NCBI GenBank assembly: GCA_050259615.1 | Contig: JBLNAZ010000152.1 | Location: forward strand, 1 to 7,423 | Direction of reading: 5' to 3' | Origin: JAAXKN01 sp050259615 | GTDB taxonomy: Bacteria > Bacteroidota > Ignavibacteria > Ignavibacteriales > SURF-24 | DNA length: 7,423 nt | Shown here: one piece after another, positions 1-6,113 of the stretch | Layout: each line of letters starts with the position of its first letter | Position numbering within the stretch: position 1 is the first letter of the stretch | Made by a program: the position numbers and the translations under genes | The notes under the pieces: model-generated | What the model saw: the letters and a program-made list of their open reading frames with translations, nothing else | Told to the model about the DNA's origin: nothing | The model's database searches: none

Positions 1-162
1 CTTGGCAATGAAGTTGCAGTTCTTGTTGACAGATACCAGAATGCAGGAAGCCACAGCATGGAATTCAATGCCGGCAGGTTTAGCCTCACGAGCGGCATTT
101 ATTTCTACACACTTAAAGCCGGCGGTTATGTTTCAACAAGGAAGATGATAATAGTTAAATAG
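1..162 (+). CDS. C-terminal end of a T9SS-exported protein (Por sorting domain), 5' truncated
   Basis: Frame 1 is open from the first base and ends at TAG 160-162, giving the last 53 residues of a protein whose start lies outside the window. They form a type A type IX secretion sorting domain: LGNEVAVLVD at residues 1-10, an AGSHSMEFNAG stretch, the SGIYFYTLKAG core at 31-41 and a basic, hydrophobic tail (STRKMIIVK) at the very end. In this family the domain directs export across the outer membrane by T9SS and is removed or used for anchoring at the surface. What the cargo is cannot be told, since only the sorting domain is present. The reading frame is followed at once by a hairpin terminator, so it is the last gene of its transcript. 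The domain call is firm from sequence pattern; the cargo is unknown. Confidence 0.9.
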   Translation, partial: LGNEVAVLVDRYQNAGSHSMEFNAGRFSLTSGIYFYTLKAGGYVSTRKMIIVK

Positions 163-181
163 ACTTGTCTTACGATGGATG

Positions 182-219
182 AAAAGGCTGTTATGGAGTA
201 ATTCATGACAGCCTTTTTT
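182..219 (+). terminator. Rho-independent terminator, probably bidirectional
   Basis: A 14-pair stem (182-195 with 204-217, one G-U pair) encloses the 8-base loop 196-203. The stem core is GGCTGTTATG against CATGACAGCC, flanked by AAAA on the left and a T run (214-219, then more T-rich sequence) on the right. It sits 19 bases after the stop of the T9SS gene. Read from the other strand, the same hairpin lies just past the stop of the convergent membrane-protein gene and is followed by four T, so it can serve both. Confidence 0.88.
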
Positions 220-231
220 ATTTTTATTCTT

Positions 232-1539
232 TTATTTTTTTGACGGCAGATGCTTCCAGAAGGGAGGGAAAAGATATATGTTGGCGCCTATCCTGCCTAA
301 AAGCATTGCAAGTGCTGCGGCAACTACGCCGATAAAAGCAAAATATTTAATCGTAAGGAATAATGTCAGTATAATTCCTCCCACTTCAATTGCTGTTGCA
401 GCAGTTATATACCTCGTTGCCCTCGAATCCACAAGTATGGCCCTCTGAAAGTTAATTAAAACTTCAAGCCCCGGAATTAAGGCCAGTATCATCAAAGGCG
501 TCCTTGAAATTGATGCCAGTTCGTGCGAAAGCCCTGAAACGCTTATAAACCAGATGTCTGCCAGGGGAAGAAAAGCAATCAGTGCAAGAGCCGCTGTTGA
601 AAGCACCCCGAGTATGAGCGCGAAATTGCGTAATGGCGGGTATTCTTTTTTGTTTTCGCCCAGAAGTGCAATTGCCGTTTCCTGGTATGAAACACCAAAA
701 CTCTTGAAAATAAAGATAAAGGAATTAACTACTGGCAGAACGGCAAGCGATTCAAGCGGCATACGGCTCTGCCCCATGAAAAATGTTATCATAGGGTTTA
801 CGGCTAAGGTAAGAATGGAAGTAAGCGCCAGCGGATAATAAAAATTTATAATCTCTTTGTAGGAAAGATTTTCCTGCTCCGGCACTGACTCTTCGTGCTT
901 TAGTTTCCTGACAATTTTTGCTGCCATTACCCTGCTTGCAATTGCTTCAAATACAACACCTGCCGATAAAGCCGATGCCCCTACTATAGCCCCGTTAAGG
1001 TCAGTAGAAAGAAAAAGTATAAGTGCTGTGAAAGACATTGAGCCCAGCCTTACAATAGTACCATAGGCAACTTTCCGGGTGAGATTGTTCCTTATCAGTA
1101 TGCCCTGGTAAAACCTTCTATATCCTATTGCGGCAGGCCAGGGGATTAGTATAATTGTTGCTATATGGGTAAGCCTGGCAACTTCAGAAGGCAGCCTGAT
1201 CAGATTTTCTGCTACATAATAAAAAACAGGGGGCAGTACAAAAAGAATAATTAGAGCAGTTATGATCAGGTTAAGCGCATATGCAAAGCTTCTGAGCTTG
1301 AAGAAGGTATATCTGTTTTTTACAATTGCCACAGATGCGCTCATCATCATAATGATCGGAGCTTCGATTATCATGGCAAATGAGAAAGCCACGCCGTAAG
1401 CAGCAAGATTATACTTTGCATCCGGCATTCTGGCAATTATAGCTGAAAGATAAGGCCCCTCAACCGACATCATCAGCCATGTAGCTGAAAGAGGCAGCCA
1501 GAACCTGAATATTTTTGATAAACTCAAGGAATGGGTCAT
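232..1539 (-). CDS. MATE-like polytopic membrane transporter, ANKH-type pattern
   Basis: A 435-residue, strongly hydrophobic protein with about 12 predicted membrane segments: roughly 12-33, 46-72, 86-108, 122-140, 158-178, 183-205, 230-255, 264-285, 303-323, 345-362, 375-398 and 400-424. A charged loop (about 207-228, KIVRKLKHEES...) splits it into two six-helix halves, the architecture of MATE/MOP-superfamily exporters. Short stretches recall the eukaryotic ANKH protein rather than NorM-type drug exporters: FWLPLS near the start, LAAYGVAFSF at 45-54, and YYPLAL opening the second half at 234-239. Acidic residues E28 and E59 lie in or beside membrane segments and could be functional. The substrate is unknown; ANKH proteins are linked to ATP/citrate and pyrophosphate release, but extending that here is speculation. 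The ATG at 1539 has no Shine-Dalgarno, only an AT-rich leader. It is a single gene, convergent with the T9SS gene and divergent from the secreted protein at 1714. Confidence 0.78.
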   Translation of the reverse strand: MTHSLSLSKIFRFWLPLSATWLMMSVEGPYLSAIIARMPDAKYNLAAYGVAFSFAMIIEAPIIMMMSASVAIVKNRYTFFKLRSFAYALNLIITALIILFVLPPVFYYVAENLIRLPSEVARLTHIATIILIPWPAAIGYRRFYQGILIRNNLTRKVAYGTIVRLGSMSFTALILFLSTDLNGAIVGASALSAGVVFEAIASRVMAAKIVRKLKHEESVPEQENLSYKEIINFYYPLALTSILTLAVNPMITFFMGQSRMPLESLAVLPVVNSFIFIFKSFGVSYQETAIALLGENKKEYPPLRNFALILGVLSTAALALIAFLPLADIWFISVSGLSHELASISRTPLMILALIPGLEVLINFQRAILVDSRATRYITAATAIEVGGIILTLFLTIKYFAFIGVVAAALAMLLGRIGANIYLFPPFWKHLPSKK

Positions 1540-1713
1540 TTATATAACAGAGTATTTCAAATATTGAATATTAAAGATACGAAAGTGCCGCAAGAAATTA
1601 AGAAAATATTCTTCCCAGCGGCAGTGCCACTTCAAAAATTAATTCACTATATTGCTGTCGGATAAAACGCTCTTTTTTTCCGTTTTAAGCAAATCACTAT
1701 TAACGGAGGCGGT
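1540..1713. other. Divergent intergenic spacer
   Basis: This 174-base AT-rich spacer separates two divergently read genes and should hold both promoters. Towards the minus-strand gene, TTGCGG (1588-1593, minus strand) lies upstream of AT-rich candidate -10 sequences, but none has a convincing spacing and match. The segment 1586-1624 has a short inverted repeat (TGCCGC at 1586-1591, GCGGCA at 1619-1624) enclosing an AT-rich loop, which could be an operator or chance. No RNA gene is evident. Confidence 0.3.
1705..1709 (+). promoter_or_regulatory. Shine-Dalgarno deciding the 1714 start
   Basis: GGAGG ends four bases before the ATG at 1714. The spacing is short but this is the only clear Shine-Dalgarno in the window, and it favours 1714 over the in-frame ATG at 1732, which would cut the positively charged start off the signal peptide. 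Confidence 0.6.
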
Positions 1714-2142
1714 ATGCGCGCGGCAGCGAATATGTTATTAACTGCAATTTTGTTTTCCTCTGCAGCCATGGCACATTGCAGACCTGACTGCACACAGAGA
1801 GCAGAAATAGACTCCCTGAATGAAGCTAACATAATGGCTATTGAGGTTAACGTACCTGAAGCCCACACAATTGAAACAGAACTTGGCTTTGTGGAGGATG
1901 GCGGAATTTTATTTACCAGGCAGGCTGAGGTTACCATTTTCGGCACCATCAGGACTTCAAATAAAATCCAGGCAGTTAAGATTAACGGAAGGAAAGCTAA
2001 GTTTTCACCCGAAGGTGACAGGTACAGGTTCCAGCGAAGAATACACCTTGAGGATGAATATAATACTGTTACGGTATCCGTCAGCGACGTGAAAAACACG
2101 GTCAAAGAAGTAGCTTTTACAATCCACAGAAAAAATAATTAA
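1714..2142 (+). CDS. Small secreted protein with signal peptide and Ig-like/beta-sandwich half
   Basis: This 142-residue protein starts with a signal peptide: MRAAAN, a hydrophobic core (MLLTAILFSSA), then AMA before a likely cleavage after residue 20. The mature protein begins HCRPDC, with Cys22 and Cys26 only four apart; there is no lipobox, so it is probably soluble or periplasmic rather than a lipoprotein. Residues 70-139 alternate hydrophobic strands around VTIFGTI, IQAVKINGRKAKF, RFQRRIHLEDEYNTVTVSV and VAFTIHR. This is the rhythm of small extracellular Ig-like domains of the glucodextranase-B type (V-NG, then L-x-x-x-x-N-x-V), which usually act as add-on or binding modules. Here the domain stands alone. 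It is divergent from the transporter gene and converges on the receiver/ATP-grasp gene with 18 bases between stops. Function unknown; the export signal is well supported, the fold is inference. Confidence 0.75.
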   Translation: MRAAANMLLTAILFSSAAMAHCRPDCTQRAEIDSLNEANIMAIEVNVPEAHTIETELGFVEDGGILFTRQAEVTIFGTIRTSNKIQAVKINGRKAKFSPEGDRYRFQRRIHLEDEYNTVTVSVSDVKNTVKEVAFTIHRKNN

Positions 2143-2144
2143 TG

Positions 2145-2184
2145 CCGGGGGCAAGAGCAGCTAGCTCTTGCCGTTAGATCCCGG
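2145..2184. terminator. Shared hairpin between convergent genes
   Basis: A perfect 9-pair stem (GGCAAGAGC 2150-2158 with GCTCTTGCC 2164-2172, loop 2159-2163) lies between two convergent stops. It can be extended outward by CCGGG (2145-2149) with CCCGG (2180-2184), leaving 2173-2179 bulged. It overlaps the last codons and stop of the minus-strand gene. No T run follows directly on the plus strand. On the minus strand a T-rich stretch comes only after about 20 bases, so termination here may be weak or depend on other factors. Confidence 0.5.
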
Positions 2185-5154
2185 TTTAAGAATAATTCCC
2201 TTATTCTGATGGCCGTTTATTTTAATACAGAGCGGCTTATCGAACCTCAGATGTTTTGTGTACTGCGCTGCAGAATGGACCTCCTGGTTTGCCAGCCAGT
2301 CCCAGTCGATAAAACCTTTGTTTTCAAAGCTGTTTACTGTAAAATAGCCTACACGGAAAGAAGTTATATTCTGGAAAAAGTGCGATCCCTGTGAAGGCGT
2401 TACGCTGAAATCCTTAAAGCCCGACTCGACTATAGTATGGGCACCCGAGATCTGGTCCCACGTAACAGGTATTCCAAGCCACTGATCAAGCGAACCCCAG
2501 CGCCCCACTCCAATTAAAAGGTAAGGACGTTTTTCTTCGAGGAGCTTTGCGTTAAACATTCCGACTTCGAGGGCTGCATCGCGGCTTTTTTTCCTTTCAA
2601 ACTTATCGCGGTCGACTACTATTATATCATAAATGTCGCCGATTACGCCGTTACCGAGCACCTGTCCGCTCTGGACCAGAAGGTCGTCGCCGTTAAAGTC
2701 ATCCACGTTCAGTTCTTCGGCCTCATTTGAAAGCACGAGCGGGCGCATCTGCAGAAGCGCAAACTCCTTAGGCGAGCCGCGTTCAACGCTTAAGTTAGCG
2801 GCGTATTCAATTTCAACCGGTGTTCCCATGCCCCAGCTTCCAAGATCCAGTATAAGGTCGAGAATATCTGAAAGGGGAAACACTTTATGCTTAAGGACGG
2901 GGGCGAATGTAACAACCCTCTGGCCGAATCTGGAAATACCGTCATAAACCTGGTCGTTCTGGGATGAATATGTAGAGCCGGCGGCATAGAGCGTACCGTC
3001 CTTTTCGGCAGTTGAGAGGTCATAGCGCTGAACGAGCACGTCGTGGCACTGTGCGGTCTTATTTCTGATATTGCTGTGCAGGTTAAGTGCAAAGAATTCC
3101 TGCTGGGCGTTCCTGACGGTTTCCTTTGTAGAGAAAAACTGCATGAGGTGCCTGGGGTATTTGGGGCAGAAGCGGACCGAGTTACCCCCGTCAACAACGG
3201 TTTTCCCGAGTCCAAGAGCCACCATGGCAATTCCGTCGGTTGACTTCTGGGGTGCCACGGGATAGAAATTATAGCTTCTGGCCACCCCTGCAAAATCGGG
3301 ATAGAAGCGGTTTTCGTGCTGTGAGCCTGCCATGCGCTGTACAATTACCGCCATTTTTTCTTCCTCAAGGCGGTAGCTTGTAACCTTCATATAATCTTTT
3401 GCGGCCCTGAAGAACGTGGAGGCATAAACCCTTTTTATTGTATTAAGCAGCTCCTTGAGCCTCACATCGGGATCCTCATCGTTGTTCGGGAGCATATATG
3501 TTTCATATACACCTGCAAAAGGCTGATACTGCGAATCCTCAAGAAGGCTGGAAGAGCGCACTGCAAGGGGCTCTTTTACCATTTCAAGGAATTCCGCGAG
3601 CTTGCGTTTTACATCTTTCGGGAAGAACTTTGCATCAACGAATCTCCTGGCAATTTCTTCGTCATCTATGGCATTCAGGGAAAAATTAACGAGCTCATTT
3701 TCCTCAATAAAATTATCGAATATATCTGTTGCTATAACGACTGCCGCCGGGACGAACATTTTCACGCCGGAGAAGCGGTCGCGCAGATTATAATTGTAAA
3801 TCAGGTTGTTAAGAAACCCCAGGCCGCGGGCCTTTCCGCCTATGGATCCGCCGCCAATTCTTGCAAAGCTGTTCTGTGGGTCGAAAGAGTTTTTGGAAAA
3901 GTCCGTTATTATGCCTCTTGTACGCAGCTCCAGGTACTGGTGCAGTGAGCTTATGAGCTCCTGCCTGAGGTCGTCTATGCTCGAAAAATCGCTAACCTTG
4001 TGCGGGCGGAGCTTATGAGCAAGCCAGAACTCGGTTCTGGCCTTAAGCCAGTTTGAAAAATGATTTCTTTCCGCGTGGTACTGAATACTTTCGTCGGGCA
4101 CCTTCTTCAGCTGTTCCTCAAGTTCCTTCAGGCTGGTGGCCACGCCAACCTCTCTGCCGTCCGGCGTATAGAAAATGAAATCGCCGAAACCGAAGCGGTG
4201 GGCTATAAATTCCTGCACTTCGTGCAAAAGCCTGGGGGAATTTTTCAGGAGGAATGAGGCACCCGCGTTTCTTGCGTCTTCAGCGTGCTGGGAATTGCTC
4301 GACTGCAGAAGAACCGGAATATCCTCGTGAATTGCTTTAACATTACGGGCAAATTTTATTCCTGCCTCGGGGTCCTTTATGCCGTAGTGCGTGAAATTTA
4401 TGTCGGATATTACGCCAAGTATATACTCTGAATATTTTTCTATATAGCCCCAGGCTTCCTCGTAAGTAGTGCATAGGAGGATTTTCGGTCGGGCGCGCAT
4501 CCTTAAGAACTTATGCGAGAGGTTTACGCCTTCTGAGATAAGGCGCTGCGACTGCTTAAGGACTTCGGTGTAAATAATAGGAAGGTAAGAGGAATAGAAT
4601 TTAACGTTGTCCTCAATAAGAATAATTGACTGCACGCCGATGAATTTAGTGTCGTTATCAACGTTAAGCTTATCCTCCACGCTCTTTACAATACCTATGA
4701 GGAGGCGATAGTCGCCCTGCCAGATAAAGACCTGTTCAAAGATCGATGTGTCGTAATTGGTTACAAGTTCCTTTCTTTCACGGTTGTCGTATGCAAGCAG
4801 TATAATAGGGATATTAAGGTCTGCGTTGCGTACAGCCTTGGCAAACTTTACGACGTGCATATCTTCAATATGCATTGTAGTAATAATAAGGTCGAAGTGT
4901 GTTTCCTTTGCCAGCTGAACGGCTTCAATGCCGCTTGAGACGTGAGTTATCTCGGGAGCGTGGCTGAGGTTAAGCGACTGGTATTCCTTCCTTATAAGTT
5001 CATAAAGGCGCCCGTCTTCCTCAAAAAGGTAAGCGTCATAAAGGCTCGAAACGAGCAGGATTTCTCTTATCTTAAATGGCATCAGCTTCTGGAATTTCCT
5101 GTATCGCTGGCCTATCATATCCTCAAGGCGGAAATGCTGTGTGTTATTATGCAT
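2161..5154 (-). CDS. Receiver-receiver-PPDK_N (PEP/pyruvate-binding ATP-grasp) fusion protein
   Basis: A 997-residue, probably cytosolic protein. Residues about 30-160 form a receiver-like fold whose phospho-acceptor position is Thr93 (DLIITTMHIED). Residues about 175-320 form a second receiver with acidic pair E181/D182, acceptor D251 (GVISDINF), S285/S286 and K304 (FLLKNS). After a helical linker, residues about 430-810 carry the full PPDK_N set of PEP synthase and pyruvate phosphate dikinase: GGGSIGGKARGLGFL (434-448), VRSSSLLEDS (532-541) with FAGVYET, MAVIVQRM (601-608), DFAGVARS, LGLGKTVVDGG (647-657), EIEYA (781-785) and LLQMRPL (800-806). The phosphohistidine swivel and PEP-binding barrel are absent. 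Instead there is a distinct C-terminal region (850-997) with GVGRWGSLDQW (882-892). Such proteins are often labelled PEP synthase, but without those domains that reaction is unlikely; ATP-dependent signalling or phosphotransfer control is an inference. The ATG has no Shine-Dalgarno. It is a single gene, convergent with the secreted protein. Confidence 0.88.
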   Translation of the reverse strand: MHNNTQHFRLEDMIGQRYRKFQKLMPFKIREILLVSSLYDAYLFEEDGRLYELIRKEYQSLNLSHAPEITHVSSGIEAVQLAKETHFDLIITTMHIEDMHVVKFAKAVRNADLNIPIILLAYDNRERKELVTNYDTSIFEQVFIWQGDYRLLIGIVKSVEDKLNVDNDTKFIGVQSIILIEDNVKFYSSYLPIIYTEVLKQSQRLISEGVNLSHKFLRMRARPKILLCTTYEEAWGYIEKYSEYILGVISDINFTHYGIKDPEAGIKFARNVKAIHEDIPVLLQSSNSQHAEDARNAGASFLLKNSPRLLHEVQEFIAHRFGFGDFIFYTPDGREVGVATSLKELEEQLKKVPDESIQYHAERNHFSNWLKARTEFWLAHKLRPHKVSDFSSIDDLRQELISSLHQYLELRTRGIITDFSKNSFDPQNSFARIGGGSIGGKARGLGFLNNLIYNYNLRDRFSGVKMFVPAAVVIATDIFDNFIEENELVNFSLNAIDDEEIARRFVDAKFFPKDVKRKLAEFLEMVKEPLAVRSSSLLEDSQYQPFAGVYETYMLPNNDEDPDVRLKELLNTIKRVYASTFFRAAKDYMKVTSYRLEEEKMAVIVQRMAGSQHENRFYPDFAGVARSYNFYPVAPQKSTDGIAMVALGLGKTVVDGGNSVRFCPKYPRHLMQFFSTKETVRNAQQEFFALNLHSNIRNKTAQCHDVLVQRYDLSTAEKDGTLYAAGSTYSSQNDQVYDGISRFGQRVVTFAPVLKHKVFPLSDILDLILDLGSWGMGTPVEIEYAANLSVERGSPKEFALLQMRPLVLSNEAEELNVDDFNGDDLLVQSGQVLGNGVIGDIYDIIVVDRDKFERKKSRDAALEVGMFNAKLLEEKRPYLLIGVGRWGSLDQWLGIPVTWDQISGAHTIVESGFKDFSVTPSQGSHFFQNITSFRVGYFTVNSFENKGFIDWDWLANQEVHSAAQYTKHLRFDKPLCIKINGHQNKGIILKPGSNGKS

Positions 5155-5182
5155 ATATAATTTTGATTTTCTTTATTACGGA

Positions 5183-5211
5183 TATATAAGAAAATTAAGT
5201 TCAAGGTTCAA
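5183..5211 (-). promoter_or_regulatory. Candidate promoter of the receiver/ATP-grasp gene, -35 inside the heptad repeat
   Basis: On the minus strand TTGAAC (5206-5211) is followed after exactly 17 bases by TATATA (5183-5188), matching the sigma70 layout with four of six bases in each box. Transcription would start near 5176, leaving a leader of about 22 bases before the ATG at 5154. The -35 box is part of the tandem 7-base repeat. Bacteroidota-type sigma factors prefer other motifs, so this is a candidate only. Confidence 0.33.
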
Positions 5212-5238
5212 GGTTCAAAGTTCGAGGTTCAACGTCCG
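5197..5238. repeat. Tandem 7-base repeat, five clear units plus a decayed sixth
   Basis: Units read AAGTTCA, AGGTTCA, AGGTTCA, AAGTTCG, AGGTTCA (5197-5231), then a degenerate ACGTCCG (5232-5238). The array lies 43 bases upstream of the receiver/ATP-grasp start and just outside the transposase unit. A period of seven is not a codon multiple and no gene crosses it. It resembles the short tandem heptamers scattered in some bacterial intergenic regions. Confidence 0.8.
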
Positions 5239-5266
5239 ACGGGAAAAATGAGATGCATATAAATGC

Positions 5267-5477
5267 TGAATTCCGGCTTGGGATAAAAAGAAATGTGAGA
5301 ATTTAGAATTACGCACAAAGCAAGTCCTTCTCCGAAGGACATAACATTTGTAGCCCGGGGTACGAAGCCCACGGAGTGGCCGACAAACCCCGGGTACCAT
5401 AATCAAAAAATCCCCCTAGCGCCGTCAGGTGCGGCATAAAAACGCTAGGAATCATTGCATCTAAATGCCGGAATTCA
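5267..5477. repeat. 11-base inverted repeat around the left hairpin cluster
   Basis: TGAATTCCGGC (5267-5277) and GCCGGAATTCA (5467-5477) are exact reverse complements and bracket the left hairpin cluster. Flanking bases are loosely similar too (ATATAAATGC outside the first, CATGTATAT after the second). It may mark the ends of a non-autonomous palindromic insertion or simply be the base of a long stem. Confidence 0.5.
5300..5438 (+). repeat. Left multi-hairpin (REP-like) repeat copy
   Basis: Hairpins in order: GTCCTTC/GAAGGAC (5324-5330, 5334-5340, loop TCC); CCCGGGGT/ACCCCGGG (5354-5361, 5387-5394), which encloses CCAC/GTGG (5369-5372, 5376-5379); and GCGCC-GTCA-GGTGC (5419-5432), followed by GGCAT. 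The last overlaps a longer alternative stem, CCTAGCG (5415-5421) with CGCTAGG (5443-5449), not seen in the right copy. It lies beyond the 3' end of the transposase gene and aligns with the reverse complement of 6114-6255. Confidence 0.8.
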
Positions 5478-5509
5478 TGTATATCTATATGAAAGGATAT
5501 ATATCCAAA

Positions 5510-6010
5510 TTAAACAATATTTCCCTGATTAGATGCATCATCCTCTTCCTCTTCAGAAATCCAGTGGAAGAGGTATTTCTCGTCATATTCTACGCCAAAA
5601 TCAACGAGTATCTTCATGTATTCCTCTTTGAAGGACTTCTGCCTGTGATGATCTTCCTGATTGAGGATATATTTTACAACGCTGTCAATCTGGCTTTTTG
5701 AATATGAGAATGCTCCGTAGCCCGACTGCCAGGAAAAGAGACTTAAATTAAACTTGTTCTTGATGAATACCGATGAACTTGCCTTAACTTCCCTCATGAG
5801 ATCTGAAATGGAGGTCTTTGGATCCAAGGCCAGGAGTATGTGCACGTGATCCGGCATGGCTTTTATGGCAAGCAGCCTCGAGCCCTTATTCTTTACAATT
5901 CCTGTAATGTACCTCTGGAGGTCACTTGAAAAATTAGGCTTTATCAGAGCCTCTCTTGATGAGACTGCAAATACCACGTGGATGTAGACCTGGGTGTATG
6001 TGTCAGGCAT
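5510..6010 (-). CDS. tnpA: IS200/RAYT-type Y1 (HUH) transposase
   Basis: A 166-residue single-domain transposase of the Y1_Tnp family, which cuts and rejoins single-stranded DNA at hairpin-marked sites through a 5'-phosphotyrosine link. The HUH metal site is MPDHVHILL (H55, H57). The probable nucleophile is Y114 in VVKYILNQEDHH, with conserved Q118. The start TYTQVYIHVVFAV and the QKSFKEEY stretch are typical of a Bacteroidota group of these proteins. The length is normal and no frameshift is seen, so it may be active. The tail ISEEEEDDASNQ is acidic and probably dispensable. The ATG at 6010 has at best a weak AGG some six bases upstream. No accessory tnpB-like gene is present. Flanking inverted hairpin repeats point to a RAYT-like role in spreading REP-type palindromes; whether it should be classed as IS200 or RAYT is open. 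Confidence 0.9.
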   Translation of the reverse strand: MPDTYTQVYIHVVFAVSSREALIKPNFSSDLQRYITGIVKNKGSRLLAIKAMPDHVHILLALDPKTSISDLMREVKASSSVFIKNKFNLSLFSWQSGYGAFSYSKSQIDSVVKYILNQEDHHRQKSFKEEYMKILVDFGVEYDEKYLFHWISEEEEDDASNQGNIV

Positions 6011-6068
6011 AATAAACCTATGAGGATATTTTAGATATGAATCAATTTAATGCTGGCATGAATACCTG

Positions 6069-6110
6069 GATGTGAAGCATGGCACAAAGGATCTGAAGGA
6101 TGGTACAATT
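6069..6110. repeat. Two-copy 21-base tandem repeat
   Basis: Bases 6069-6089 and 6090-6110 match at 16 of 21 positions (GATGTGAAGCATGGCACAA against GATCTGAAGGATGGTACAA). The pair lies upstream of the transposase start, between the gene and the right hairpin repeat. It could be a protein-binding site or a decayed duplication. Confidence 0.5.
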
Positions 6111-6113
6111 TCA

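Noticed and set aside
1647..2105. 152-codon minus-strand open frame opposite the secreted protein gene
   Set aside because: It overlaps the plus-strand gene almost entirely; that gene has a Shine-Dalgarno and a signal peptide, while this frame shows no recognisable domain or ribosome site.
2790..3344. 184-codon minus-strand frame inside the receiver/ATP-grasp gene
   Set aside because: It is a shifted frame of the conserved PPDK_N coding region, whose motifs are all in the main frame; no independent start signal or family pattern.
2161..5154. Annotation as phosphoenolpyruvate synthase (ppsA)
   Set aside because: Only the nucleotide-binding domain is present; the phosphohistidine and PEP-binding domains required for the reaction are missing.
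5197..5238. CRISPR-like array or tRNA T-loop fragment (repeated GGTTCA)
   Set aside because: Seven-base units with no spacers cannot be CRISPR, and no acceptor stem or anticodon arm is present around them.
5215..5406. 63-codon minus-strand open frame across the left hairpin repeat
   Set aside because: It runs through tandem and palindromic repeats and its translation is what those hairpins would give by chance.
5465..5701. 78-codon plus-strand frame opposite the transposase
   Set aside because: Shadow of the transposase coding strand, whose HUH and tyrosine motifs show which strand is real.
5510..6010. Complete IS605-type element with a TnpB/OMEGA nuclease and guide RNA
   Set aside because: No tnpB-like reading frame or remnant is found on either side; only the Y1 transposase is present.
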